Part shown: positions 1 to 8,188 of the stretch, piece after piece | How positions within the stretch are numbered: the first letter of the stretch is position 1 | Layout: every line of letters starts with the position of its first letter | Source of the DNA: Evansella vedderi | Lineage (GTDB): Bacteria > Bacillota > Bacilli > Bacillales > Salisediminibacteriaceae | Assembly: GCF_030813435.1 (NCBI RefSeq) | Contig: NZ_JAUSUG010000008.1 | Coordinates: forward strand, 1 to 64,000 | Direction: 5' to 3' | Length of the DNA: 64,000 nucleotides | The notes under the pieces: model-generated | What the model was told of the DNA's origin: nothing | What the model saw: the letters and a program-made list of their open reading frames with translations, nothing else | Databases searched by the model: none | Made by a program: the position numbers and the translations under genes

Positions 1-58
1 CCTTAGTGCTGATCAGCTGCGGACACCTCGTATGATACCAAGGGGCTCTTTTTTTGTT
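1..58 (+). other. Unassigned cut-off sequence ending in a T-run
   Basis: The window opens in a GC-richer stretch than its surroundings that ends in AAGGGGCTC followed by seven T. It looks like the tail of a transcript with a terminator, but the matching upstream stem is weak in what is visible. I could not assign an RNA family. It may be the end of a feature that lies mostly outside the window. Confidence 0.2.
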
Positions 59-100
59 CAACTCTCAAATTTCTTTCTTACAGGAATGCTCCTATAGCTA

Positions 101-961
101 TTATTTTGTTCCTTCTTTATGCCATATTAATGCAACAGTTCCTTCCCCGGCATGTGCTGCGATAGTTGAGCTTATTTCCCCCACAACAATATTAATATCA
201 GGTAGTTCTTGTTGGATTTTCTGTTTTAAACCATTTGCCTTTGTTATAACATTTCCGTGCATAATTTCTACCTGTTGTATAATATTTTCCTCATAGGATT
301 TCTTTAACAATTCTATTAGTCTTTTGACAGCTTTCTTTTCAGAGCGAACTCGCTCAAATAATTCAAATTCTCCGGTTTGTGTATTGATACGAATTATCGG
401 CTTTATCTGCAGAATATTTCCTAATAGGTATTGGGCACCAGACATTCTTCCACCTTTATAAAATTGCTCTAAGTTTCCTAGTAGGATATAGTTTTCAGAT
501 TGACTTGCTTCTTCTCTTAAGGTTTCTGCAATTTCAACATAAGGTTTTCCCTCTTCTGCAAGGTGCATGCCTTTTTCAATAAGAGTTGTTATAGCATAGG
601 ACATACATTTAGAGTCAACGATTTCAACTTCAAACTCTGCTATGTTTTTTCCTTGCGTTGAGCTATCGATTGTACCACTTAGCTTCCCTGAAATATGGAC
701 AGCAATAGCGTGGTCATATTCTGTTTTTAATTTCTCATAAAGCTCGGCAAATTTACCAACTGAAGGCTGGGAAGTTTTTGGAACGGTTTTTTCCTCACGA
801 ATACGTTTGTACAGAATATCTGTCGTTAAGTTCACACCATCTTCGTAGGTATCTTGGTCAAATGTTATATTGATGGGAAGGATATAAACATCTGGATGTT
901 CAGCTAATTCCTTCGTTATATATGCTGTACTGTCGGTTACCCAAGCAATTTTCTTCGTCAT
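101..961 (-). CDS. DegV family (fatty-acid binding) protein
   Basis: This 286-residue protein has the DegV signature near its N-terminus (WVTDSTAYI), the following PINITFD strand and the central HISGKLSGT motif. Members are cytosolic fatty-acid-binding proteins; the related FakB proteins hand fatty acids to the FakA kinase for phospholipid synthesis. I place the start at the ATG at 961, after an AAGGAAT-type ribosome binding site; an upstream in-frame start would add 19 residues that do not resemble the family. It is transcribed away from the divergent oxidoreductase gene. The ligand cannot be read from the sequence. Confidence 0.85.
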   Translation of the reverse strand: MTKKIAWVTDSTAYITKELAEHPDVYILPINITFDQDTYEDGVNLTTDILYKRIREEKTVPKTSQPSVGKFAELYEKLKTEYDHAIAVHISGKLSGTIDSSTQGKNIAEFEVEIVDSKCMSYAITTLIEKGMHLAEEGKPYVEIAETLREEASQSENYILLGNLEQFYKGGRMSGAQYLLGNILQIKPIIRINTQTGEFELFERVRSEKKAVKRLIELLKKSYEENIIQQVEIMHGNVITKANGLKQKIQQELPDINIVVGEISSTIAAHAGEGTVALIWHKEGTK

Positions 962-1113
962 CCAATCATTCCTTATTATTGCTTTACTTTTAGTAATGTT
1001 GTAAATTGTAAAATGCAAATCATTGTTGTCTTATTTTAACTATTCCCCGTTTTAGAGAAGATATTGCATCTTTAGTGAAAAGACTAAAAAACGATTATAT
1101 GGAGTGAGAATTT

Positions 1114-2085
1114 ATGATACATATCGGTGTTATTGGGTTAGGTGCTGTTGGTGAAAGGCTAATAAAGGGGTTTCTTAACAAAGAGGAGATTAAATTATCC
1201 ATTTGCGATACTTCTATAGAAAGACTTCAGTATATAAAAGATACATATCATGTTGAGAACAGCTTTACGTACTATAAAGATGTACTTAAAGCTATGGATA
1301 TTGATGCAGTTTATGTTGCTGTTCCTCCAAAATTTCATGAAAAGATTGTGAAGGACGCTATTGCAGCAGGGAAACATCTATTATGTGAGAAACCATTAGC
1401 TAATTCTGTGGAAGAAGGGAAAAGAATGTTAAAGGCAGTTGAGGGGACCAACTTAGTAAACGCGATGCACTTTCCTTTAAATTATCAAGATAGTATCGTC
1501 CAATTGGAAAAGCTAATAAAGGACAATGTTATTGGTGATGTGAGAAGAATAAATTTGAAAATGCATTTTCCCCATTGGCCAAGGCTTTGGCAACAAAATA
1601 ACTGGGTAGCTAGTCGGGAGCAAGGAGGGTTTATTTTAGAGGTTGGTGTTCATTGGATTCAACTAATTCAACGTTTTTTTGGAAAAATTGATGCGGTAAA
1701 ATCGACCCTGCAGTTTCCTGAGGACCCTTCTCTTTGTGAAAATGGAATAGTAGCTGAAATGAAATTGGAGGATGGTACACCCATACTTATTGATGGTTTG
1801 AGTAATATTGGTGGTGAGGAACAATTAGAATTTGCCATCTATGGAACAAATGGAACAATGATGATTCGCAGTTGGAGAAAGCTGTTTGTAGCTAAAAATG
1901 GTGAGGACCTTCAAGAGATTCAGCTAGAAGCGATAGAAGGAAATCAATTAATTGATGAATTTATAAAAGGAATAAAAGGGGAACCTGCAGAACTATATAC
2001 TTTCTCCAATGGGTATCATGCACAGGTTGTTTTGGAGGCCCTAAGGAACCCTCAAAATAACGATTGGCAAACCCTTACTTATTAA
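1114..2085 (+). CDS. Gfo/Idh/MocA family NAD(P)-dependent oxidoreductase
   Basis: The 323-residue protein starts with a Rossmann dinucleotide-binding motif (GVIGLGAVGERL). The family EKP signature follows around residue 93 (LLCEKPLANS), and a GGFILEVGVHWIQL segment resembles the conserved substrate-side helix of the family. Members oxidise or reduce sugars, inositols and related polyols in the cytosol. A good ribosome binding site (GGAGTGAG) precedes the ATG. It stands alone, followed by a strong bidirectional terminator, so neighbours do not suggest the substrate. Confidence 0.85.
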   Translation: MIHIGVIGLGAVGERLIKGFLNKEEIKLSICDTSIERLQYIKDTYHVENSFTYYKDVLKAMDIDAVYVAVPPKFHEKIVKDAIAAGKHLLCEKPLANSVEEGKRMLKAVEGTNLVNAMHFPLNYQDSIVQLEKLIKDNVIGDVRRINLKMHFPHWPRLWQQNNWVASREQGGFILEVGVHWIQLIQRFFGKIDAVKSTLQFPEDPSLCENGIVAEMKLEDGTPILIDGLSNIGGEEQLEFAIYGTNGTMMIRSWRKLFVAKNGEDLQEIQLEAIEGNQLIDEFIKGIKGEPAELYTFSNGYHAQVVLEALRNPQNNDWQTLTY

Positions 2086-2112
2086 AGGGATAAAAAGGGA
2101 CTGAAAAAAGGT

Positions 2113-2168
2113 AAGGATGTCTCAAAAGGTAAAAAACGACCTTTTGAGACATCCTTTAATTTTTTATA
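2113..2168. terminator. Bidirectional rho-independent terminator
   Basis: An 18-bp perfect stem (2113-2130 with 2139-2156, loop of 8) is followed by a T-rich tail on the plus strand and a T-run on the minus strand. It serves the oxidoreductase gene and the convergent 46-residue gene, whose stop codon touches the stem. Confidence 0.9.
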
Positions 2169-2296
2169 CCTTCAAGCCATTCATGGTAACAATGCTGGCA
2201 AAGAGGTTTCTCCACATGGTCATTTTCGTAAACAAATGAAGCGAACCTCAAATAACCCTCAATTTCTTCTTCACAGTAAAAACATGTTTCATTCAT
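2156..2296 (-). CDS. Small CxxC/CxxC protein, 46 residues, unknown function
   Basis: A 46-residue reading frame begins at an ATG at 2296 directly after a strong GGAGGAGT ribosome binding site and ends at the bidirectional terminator. It carries two CxxC knuckles (CFYC near residue 5 and CQHC near residue 33) with a His after the second, so it probably binds zinc. The middle is rich in aromatic and acidic residues. I do not recognise a family. The excellent ribosome binding site and the terminator make it a credible real gene despite its size. Confidence 0.65.
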   Translation of the reverse strand: MNETCFYCEEEIEGYLRFASFVYENDHVEKPLCQHCYHEWLEGIKN

Positions 2297-2603
2297 TTAT
2301 ACTCCTCCTTTTTTGTTTTCAGTTAAAGTGATGACTGGACCTTAAAAAAAGTACTAATATGTAATTTTGAGTCACAGTTCCTGAAAGGATAACTTTGATA
2401 AAGGTATGTTCTGCATTTTGGAGAAGTCCTATGTATTTAGGAGTGATCATAAAAAATGGAAAATGTTGTATTGGGTGAGGGGGGATGTACAGAGAGAAAA
2501 AACAAAGGAAAATATAAAACTCATGTTTTTAATTTACATATAGTTTCACAAAGAGTACTGTTAAAATGAGCTATAGAGAATTATTATTTGTGGGGTGTTT
2601 TCA
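2297..2603. other. Intergenic region without a recognised feature
   Basis: About 300 bases, AT-rich, between the minus-strand small gene and the plus-strand flavoenzyme gene, so it must hold two divergent promoters. I found no convincing -35/-10 pair, hairpin or repeat. Confidence 0.4.
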
Positions 2604-3737
2604 ATGAATAAGTTTTATGATTGTATTATTATAGGAGCCGGTTCCATGGGAAGTGCTGCTGGTTATTTTTTGGCAAAACAGGGTCTTCAAACTCTGTTAA
2701 TTGATGCTTTTGACCCTCCCCATACATATGGGAGTCATCATGGCGATACTCGAATCATTAGACATGCATATGGTGAGGGGAGTAATTATGTACCATTAGC
2801 CTTAAGGTCACAACAGCTTTGGAAGGAGTTGGAGCATGAAGCAAATAGGAAACTTTTTGAGCAGACGGGCGTACTTTGTGTGGGAGAAAATAACTCGAGT
2901 TTTATAAAGGAAATAGAGAAAAGTGCTCATAAATATGAATTGCCTATAGAATTGTTAGACAAAAAGGAAATCTCTTATCGCTGGAAAGGGATGACTCCCC
3001 CTGAAGGCTATGTGGGAACGTTCGAACCGACTTCAGGTGTTTTGTACAGTGAACATTGTATTCGAGAATATGTAAAGCTTGCCGCGAGATATGGAGGGGA
3101 AATCCTTTCTAATACTTCTGTGGAGAAGATTGAAGTTAATGAAGGAAATATTAAAGTTCAAACAAAAGCTCAAACCTTTCACGGGCAGAAGTTAATAATA
3201 ACTGCTGGAGCATGGGGGAAGAAGTTATTCGCCCAAACTGGAATTGACCTCCCCTTAACCCCAACTCGTAAAACTGTTGCTTGGTTTAATAGTGAGGAGA
3301 AGCTATTCAGTGCTGATCAATTTCCTGCATATTCCTATACTCTTCCTACTGGAACGTATTACGGGTTTCCAAGTTTCCGTGGTTCAGGAGTAAAAGTGGG
3401 GAGACATGATGGGGGGGATTCGGTAGATCCAGATAATATAAATCGAGAATTTGGTGCATTTCCAGAAGATGAAGGTGACTTAAGAAGTTTCTTAGAGACA
3501 AATATGCCAGAAGCTGCTGGAAGTCTGAAAAAGGGAAGTGTCTGTATGTATACATTAACACCTGATGAACACTTTATTGTTGATCATCACCCTCACAACA
3601 AAAATGTAATTATTGCAGCTGGTTTTTCCGGTCATGGTTTTAAATTTGCCAGTGGAATTGGTGAGGCTTTGAGTCAGATGGTGACAAAACAAGATACTTA
3701 CATTGATATGTCTATGTTTTCAATCAATCGATTTTAG
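2604..3737 (+). CDS. Monomeric sarcosine oxidase / N-methyl amino acid oxidase-like flavoprotein
   Basis: The 377-residue protein has the N-terminal FAD-binding motif (IIIGAGSMGSAAGYFLA), the HHGDTRIIRHAYGEG segment typical of MSOX/MTOX enzymes, and near residue 312 the CMYTLTPDEHFIVD motif whose Cys is the covalent flavin attachment site in monomeric sarcosine oxidases. Such enzymes oxidatively demethylate sarcosine or N-methyl amino acids to the amino acid, formaldehyde and hydrogen peroxide. The ATG at 2604 is chosen because GGGGTG lies seven bases upstream; the GTG at 2595 overlaps that site. The exact substrate is not decided by the sequence. Confidence 0.85.
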   Translation: MNKFYDCIIIGAGSMGSAAGYFLAKQGLQTLLIDAFDPPHTYGSHHGDTRIIRHAYGEGSNYVPLALRSQQLWKELEHEANRKLFEQTGVLCVGENNSSFIKEIEKSAHKYELPIELLDKKEISYRWKGMTPPEGYVGTFEPTSGVLYSEHCIREYVKLAARYGGEILSNTSVEKIEVNEGNIKVQTKAQTFHGQKLIITAGAWGKKLFAQTGIDLPLTPTRKTVAWFNSEEKLFSADQFPAYSYTLPTGTYYGFPSFRGSGVKVGRHDGGDSVDPDNINREFGAFPEDEGDLRSFLETNMPEAAGSLKKGSVCMYTLTPDEHFIVDHHPHNKNVIIAAGFSGHGFKFASGIGEALSQMVTKQDTYIDMSMFSINRF

Positions 3738-3861
3738 GTAGCCTAAAACTCACCATGTATTAAAATTTCCAATGATAATAGAAGAAGTAGGACAAGGTAC
3801 TAGCAGTAAAAAAAAGATTATATAGTTAAAGTATATCTACTTATATGAAAAGGGGAGTATC

Positions 3862-4806
3862 ATGAAAATATCAGTGGTAAGAGTAAACTCTTCGCCAAGA
3901 AAGAAAAAAGTTCTGCAGCGGGTTGGTATTATTTTAGGGTTTATTTTATTGGTTTGGACTGCTATTTATCTATTTCCCGTTTCAGAAAGGCCGGTAAAGC
4001 CATTTTTTGAAAGGGAAGGGGATCGACCATTAGTGATTGCTCACCAAGGAGGGGAACATCTAGCTCCTTCTAATACAATGGTTGCTTTCGAAATGGCGAG
4101 GGATATGGGGGTAGATGTAATTGAGTTTGATATTCACAAGACGAAGGATGGACATTTAGTTGCGATCCATGATAATACAGTGGATCGGACAACCGATGGT
4201 ACTGGACGTGTAAATGATCTTACATTAGAAGAAATAAAGGCTTTAGACGCAGCAGATTACTTTCAGGATTTAAATGGGGAATATAGTTTTCGTGGACAAG
4301 GAATAACGATTCCAACGGTAGAGGAGATCTTTGAAGAATTCTCCGATATGAAGATGGTTATTGAAGTGAAGAAAACAAATGACCCGGAGCTGTATATGTC
4401 TATGACGGAAAACCTCTGGAGTTTGATTCAAGAATACGGGTTAGAGGATCAAATACTAATTGCCTCCTTTGATCAGAATATTAATGATAAGTTTACTGAA
4501 ATATCTAATGGAAGGTTAGCGGTTAGTGGTGGAAGGCAGGAGGTAACAAAATTTGTTATCTTCCATAAGTTATTTTTAAATAGCTTGTACCGTCCTAAAG
4601 TGGACGCTGTTCAAATCCCAACAGAAGAAAGTATTTTTAATCTGAAGGATTCCAACCTTCTTCGTGGTGCAGCACGACGTGGAATGGAGGTCCATTATTG
4701 GACCATTAACGATGAAGAAACCATGAGAGAATTAATTGAATTAGGTGCAGACGGTATTATCACAGATAGACCCGATTTAATGCTAAAAATTTTGGATGAA
4801 CAGTAG
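3862..4806 (+). CDS. Membrane-anchored glycerophosphodiester phosphodiesterase
   Basis: The 314-residue protein begins with a basic segment and one transmembrane helix (about residues 20-39), which should leave the catalytic domain outside the cell. The GDPD fold is clear: HQGG near residue 61, the metal-binding E-x-D (VIEFDIHKTKDG) and the catalytic His in VAIHDNTVDRTTDGTG. C-terminally come EVKK and YWTINDEETM, and the end reads GADGIITDRPD. It hydrolyses glycerophosphodiesters to an alcohol and glycerol 3-phosphate. The ATG follows GGGGAG. A terminator closes the gene. Confidence 0.9.
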   Translation: MKISVVRVNSSPRKKKVLQRVGIILGFILLVWTAIYLFPVSERPVKPFFEREGDRPLVIAHQGGEHLAPSNTMVAFEMARDMGVDVIEFDIHKTKDGHLVAIHDNTVDRTTDGTGRVNDLTLEEIKALDAADYFQDLNGEYSFRGQGITIPTVEEIFEEFSDMKMVIEVKKTNDPELYMSMTENLWSLIQEYGLEDQILIASFDQNINDKFTEISNGRLAVSGGRQEVTKFVIFHKLFLNSLYRPKVDAVQIPTEESIFNLKDSNLLRGAARRGMEVHYWTINDEETMRELIELGADGIITDRPDLMLKILDEQ

Positions 4807-4812
4807 TTTCCT

Positions 4813-4872
4813 AAAGAAATAGTGGGTGAAACAAAAGGTATGTTTTAATCTTTTGTTTCACCAATTATTTCC
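4813..4872. terminator. Bidirectional terminator
   Basis: GGTGAAACAAAAG and its complement CTTTTGTTTCACC form a long stem between two convergent genes, with A/T-rich flanks on both sides. It should end both the phosphodiesterase and the methyltransferase transcripts. Confidence 0.8.
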
Positions 4873-4877
4873 CTATA

Positions 4878-5615
4878 TTATTCTTTTAACAGAACTGCAA
4901 CTAGCGCAGGGGAACTCGTAGTATATTTGTCTCCAAGGAAGGTACCGAAAATTTCCATATTTGTGAAGTGAGATGCTGCCACAATATCCTTAAATTGCTC
5001 CTTTGTTATAGGCAAAAGTGTGGTAGAGCTTGTATATACATTCGTTTCACCATCTTTTGAAATTGTTAGTTTCCCTTTGAAGACTATTTTCTCATGGCCC
5101 CTTCGATAAAACCGTTCAAATTGAACACCTGTTTCTTCATTCTTTATTAATGGTAGCTCAGTTATATCTTCTCCTAAAATCCTATCGTAGTTTACGATTT
5201 GTATTATAAGCTTACCACCTGCTTTTAGACGATCGTAACAATCATTTAATACATCAGTCATTTCCTTATAATTATCCAAATGGACAAAGGAATTTCCAAT
5301 ACAATAAATAATATTGAAAGAATGAGGGGCTAGCTTAGAAACTTTTCTCATATCAAGTATGGAAGTTTCGATAGAAGGGGAATGGGATAATCCCTTTTCT
5401 TTTATTTTTTCAACCATTTCAGGACTATTATCGGTTGCTAAAACACGATTGCCTTTTTTAGCAAATTCAATTGCCTCTGCCCCTGTCCCAGCAGCTAAGT
5501 CTAACAATAAAAAAGATTCCTTATTCGGGATATATTTTTCTATAAATGAAATAGCTTTAGTATTTGTTTGGAAAATATTATCATAATGTTTACTTAAAAG
5601 AGAATAAAATTCCAT
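4878..5615 (-). CDS. Class I SAM-dependent methyltransferase
   Basis: A 245-residue protein with the SAM-binding motif I LLLDLAAGTGAEAIEFA (around residue 37), motif II acidic residue in VLATDNSPEMV, and a later IIYCIGNSFVHL segment. The C-terminal part has the strand-rich layout of small-molecule methyltransferases. The substrate cannot be deduced. It is transcribed divergently from the S-box leader, about 200 bases away, so the riboswitch does not control it. Confidence 0.8.
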   Translation of the reverse strand: MEFYSLLSKHYDNIFQTNTKAISFIEKYIPNKESFLLLDLAAGTGAEAIEFAKKGNRVLATDNSPEMVEKIKEKGLSHSPSIETSILDMRKVSKLAPHSFNIIYCIGNSFVHLDNYKEMTDVLNDCYDRLKAGGKLIIQIVNYDRILGEDITELPLIKNEETGVQFERFYRRGHEKIVFKGKLTISKDGETNVYTSSTTLLPITKEQFKDIVAASHFTNMEIFGTFLGDKYTTSSPALVAVLLKE

Positions 5616-5726
5616 AACATTTCACCACCTTTATTAGATTAAAACAAACAAATAAATATCGTTCAGTGATGGACCTCACTATAAATCCTAAAACCAGTAA
5701 ATAGATTGTATTTTCTCGATAGACTA

Positions 5727-5755
5727 TTGACTTATCTGAATAAAAGTGTTAATAT
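5727..5755 (+). promoter_or_regulatory. Sigma-A-type promoter for the S-box transcript
   Basis: TTGACT (5727-5732) and TAATAT (5750-5755) are separated by exactly 17 bases. They lie about 60 bases before the riboswitch, a normal distance for an S-box leader. Confidence 0.55.
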
Positions 5756-5815
5756 TCAAATAATTCTAATTTTAATCTTGAATTCATACGCCTGACAACC
5801 TCACTCTATTTTTTT

Positions 5816-5920
5816 CTCTTATCGAGAGTGGCGGAGGGACTGGCCCTTTGAAGCCCGGCAACCAGCGATTATAATTGGCATGGTGCTAAATCCTGCAAAG
5901 TTTTCTTTGAAAGATAAGAG
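5816..5920 (+). promoter_or_regulatory. SAM-I (S-box) riboswitch
   Basis: All S-box hallmarks are present in order: an 8-bp P1 (CTCTTATC with GATAAGAG), AGAGTGGCGGAGGGACTGGC, CCCGGCAACC, and GGTGCTAAATCCTGC. The 3' side of P1 (AGATAAG, 5912-5918) can instead pair with TTTGTCT of the downstream terminator stem, giving the antiterminator. Binding of S-adenosylmethionine should therefore stop transcription before the 209-residue gene. In Bacillus this class controls methionine, cysteine and SAM metabolism or transport. Confidence 0.93.
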
Positions 5921-5944
5921 ATTCCATTTTTAATTTAAAAAGTT

Positions 5945-5978
5945 ACTTTGTCTAAACGCGTAGATAAAGTATTTTTTT
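5945..5978 (+). terminator. Riboswitch-controlled terminator
   Basis: A 10-bp stem with one G-U pair (5945-5954 with 5961-5970) has a 6-base loop and is followed by ATTTTTTTAT. It sits 24 bases after the S-box and shares bases with the antiterminator, as expected of a transcription-terminating riboswitch. Confidence 0.85.
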
Positions 5979-6038
5979 ATTTTAAAGGCTGAAAATTCTG
6001 TCGTTCCTTGTATAATAGTAGGGAGGGCGGGATGCGTT

Positions 6039-6668
6039 TTGCTGAAACAAATGTTTATAAGTGCAACTATAATGATTACTTTTATTAGTCTGATTCTATT
6101 TATTTTTCTACCTAATGAAGAAGGAATACTTTCTATCCAAAAGTATTCATCTGTGAATGTAATGAATACTTTTAAAGATGAAAACTACTATTATTTCCTC
6201 GAAAACATGGAAATAGATGAAATAATTAATTCAGGGATTCATTCCTTAAGAACATTGGACGATTTCATTTTACCTATGGATCAGTCTAGAGAAATGAAAA
6301 ATATTTCATTTGCCTATATTCAAACTCCAGAATTGATAGTAAATAAACAGGCAAAGAAGACTTATTTTAAATTTGGGAGGCGGATTCATGCCGCCGAGGC
6401 GAAAGAAGCATTAATGGATCAATATCTTTCTTTTGGTGTTCGTTTTAATGAAAATAATGGAATGTTACACGAAATAATTTTCTTGCAGAATAATAAAGCT
6501 GTAAAACCAGCCTATAAAGAAATTAAGGGGAGCGGTGGATTAATTATTGTCTCTTTCAAAACAAATGATATTGATTTCAATGAAGAAGCTCAAATTAAAA
6601 TTATAGATCAAACAGAGTCTTCTGAAAAAGCCGTTTTTTATATAGACTTTTCACTATATTCACCTTAA
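6039..6668 (+). CDS. Membrane-anchored protein of unknown function under an S-box
   Basis: A 209-residue protein with an N-terminal hydrophobic helix (about residues 4-23), giving a type II anchored or secreted protein; the rest is a soluble extracytoplasmic domain rich in charged residues. I do not recognise a family. The start is a TTG at 6039 after GGAGGG. It is the only gene downstream of the SAM riboswitch, so a link to sulfur or methionine metabolism is inferred. A weak promoter (CTGAAA, 16 bases, TATAAT at 6011-6016) between terminator and gene could give riboswitch-independent expression. Confidence 0.7.
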   Translation: MLKQMFISATIMITFISLILFIFLPNEEGILSIQKYSSVNVMNTFKDENYYYFLENMEIDEIINSGIHSLRTLDDFILPMDQSREMKNISFAYIQTPELIVNKQAKKTYFKFGRRIHAAEAKEALMDQYLSFGVRFNENNGMLHEIIFLQNNKAVKPAYKEIKGSGGLIIVSFKTNDIDFNEEAQIKIIDQTESSEKAVFYIDFSLYSP

Positions 6669-6721
6669 AAAGAGGTTATCCCATAAGGTGAAAAATTTAC
6701 CTTTGAGATAACCTCTTTAAC
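6667..6721. terminator. Bidirectional terminator
   Basis: AAAGAGGTTATCC and the complementary GATAACCTCTTT flank a short interrupted loop between two convergent genes. T-runs lie on both strands. Confidence 0.75.
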
Positions 6722-6722
6722 G

Positions 6723-7505
6723 TTAATTATCACCTGATAATTCAGGGTATCTATCTATGAGGTAATCAATAACTTTGGATTCAAATTCACGATAAAGGCG
6801 GAACATATAATCTTCATCGGACTCGTTACTGTTTTGGCTGTGTTGTTCTTTGAACTCTCCTTGAATACTATCCCAAATATAAGGCTTAATATATTGATAT
6901 TCTAAATGACGAATATATAGGGTCTCGTTATATTCCTTTAATTCATTAAGGAGGATGGCTGTTGCAATGTCGTCTTCTTCAATAAAGTTATTGGTGGAAA
7001 TAAACTCCTTAAAGTTGGCTTCGGAATAATGGAATCCCCCACTTTCTTTAGCTATTTCAATCCAAGCTATGTGTTCCTTTGCTATCCAATCAGCCTCATC
7101 TTCCATTTCTTCATCTTCTGATAGACGATTCCCCATCAAGCTAATATAATACTGATTTAGCCGAGCATGTTCAAAAAAAGACCGTTCACTTGGTTCAGAT
7201 AAAGACGTGTTTAAGTTAACTGACTCTATAGCTTCCCTTGCAAACTGTTGAAGTTCTTCCTTGTCAGACGAGCTGTTTCCAATTGTTGATTCCACATCCT
7301 CGTTACTCTCATCCGTAATGTTGATGGAATCCATGTTGTTTGGTGCCGCTCCGGTCTCTCCATCATTTGACCCAGGAAGTTCACCAACGCTTGATGGGGG
7401 GGGGTCTTGGGTTGGATCATTTTCATATAAAATAATCAAGGTAAATGATAGCAGGGCAAGGAGTAAACCACCTGAAATAAATAAAATTTTCTTTTTATGT
7501 TCCAT
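6723..7505 (-). CDS. Anchored extracytoplasmic protein, unknown function
   Basis: A 260-residue protein: a short basic start (MEHKKK), one transmembrane helix (about residues 7-25), a low-complexity linker rich in D, P, S, N and E to about residue 80, then a mostly helical acidic domain. I do not recognise a family. The ATG at 7505 is preferred because GAGGTG lies just upstream; the in-frame GTG at 7514 overlaps that ribosome binding site. There is no lipobox Cys. The acidic composition would suit a halotolerant or alkaliphilic host, but that is only a hint. Confidence 0.6.
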   Translation of the reverse strand: MEHKKKILFISGGLLLALLSFTLIILYENDPTQDPPPSSVGELPGSNDGETGAAPNNMDSINITDESNEDVESTIGNSSSDKEELQQFAREAIESVNLNTSLSEPSERSFFEHARLNQYYISLMGNRLSEDEEMEDEADWIAKEHIAWIEIAKESGGFHYSEANFKEFISTNNFIEEDDIATAILLNELKEYNETLYIRHLEYQYIKPYIWDSIQGEFKEQHSQNSNESDEDYMFRLYREFESKVIDYLIDRYPELSGDN

Positions 7506-7742
7506 AATTTTCACCTCAAACGTTACTAAAAACGATTAGCTTGTCATTAAGTTAGATGTCTTCATTATAATGGATAAACGGAAGAAAACGAAACATTTAT
7601 AACAAATAAGCATATTTGTTAGGTTTCACGAACATACCTTTATTGATACGTCCTACTTCCCACCTTTTCTGAGAGCCCACACATAAAAAATCTACTGGGC
7701 ATACAATGACATTGGTCTAGATTAAAAGAAGGGGGTTTACTT

Positions 7743-7997
7743 ATGTACGACCAGCAACATTACTCACATGGTCGAGAAGACAGACATGGGGCAGATGTGG
7801 AATATGTATCATTATATGACCCTTTTTTAGTGCAAACATTACAGTCAATTTTAGGGAAGTCTATAGTCGTGGAAACTAGTAAAGGCAGCATAAGGGGGAA
7901 ATTAGCAGATGTAAAGCCAGATCATATTTGCTTACAATCGAAGGAAGCATCTTTTTTTATACGCATCCAAGAAATAGTATGGGTCATGCCTAATTAA
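7743..7997 (+). CDS. DUF2642-like small protein
   Basis: An 84-residue protein with a polar, His-rich head and a C-terminal beta-rich segment (VVETSKGSIRGKLADVKPDH, then IRIQEIVWVMP) that resembles the Sm-like DUF2642 proteins of Bacillus, some of them spore-coat related. The ATG follows AGAAGGGGG. It is monocistronic, with a weak terminator-like hairpin further down. Function unknown. Confidence 0.6.
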   Translation: MYDQQHYSHGREDRHGADVEYVSLYDPFLVQTLQSILGKSIVVETSKGSIRGKLADVKPDHICLQSKEASFFIRIQEIVWVMPN

Positions 7998-8064
7998 TAT
8001 TTAAACCATATAAAAAAGGCTGTTTTTGTAAACTTTGTTTATTTTGTAACAAGCTTGGAGAAGT

Positions 8065-8086
8065 GGAAGGAGGCAAAGCCTCTTCC
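8065..8086. other. Hairpin in an intergenic region
   Basis: GGAAGGAGGC, a 3-base loop, then GCCTCTTCC form a GC-rich hairpin in otherwise AT-rich DNA between two convergent genes. No T-run follows directly, so it is not a typical terminator. Confidence 0.35.
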
Positions 8087-8145
8087 CCTGCTCCTGTGAT
8101 TACTCGTTGCAACCCCATTTGCAAACTTAGCTTTGTAGCGTATCC

Positions 8146-8178
8146 AAGCCATAATGTTCTTTTGTTAGGCTTTTTTAT
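8146..8178 (+). terminator. Terminator-like hairpin
   Basis: AAGCC and GGCTT enclose an imperfect inner stem and are followed by TTTTTTA. It is probably the terminator of the DUF2642-like gene. Confidence 0.5.
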
Positions 8179-8188
8179 TAGAACAAAG

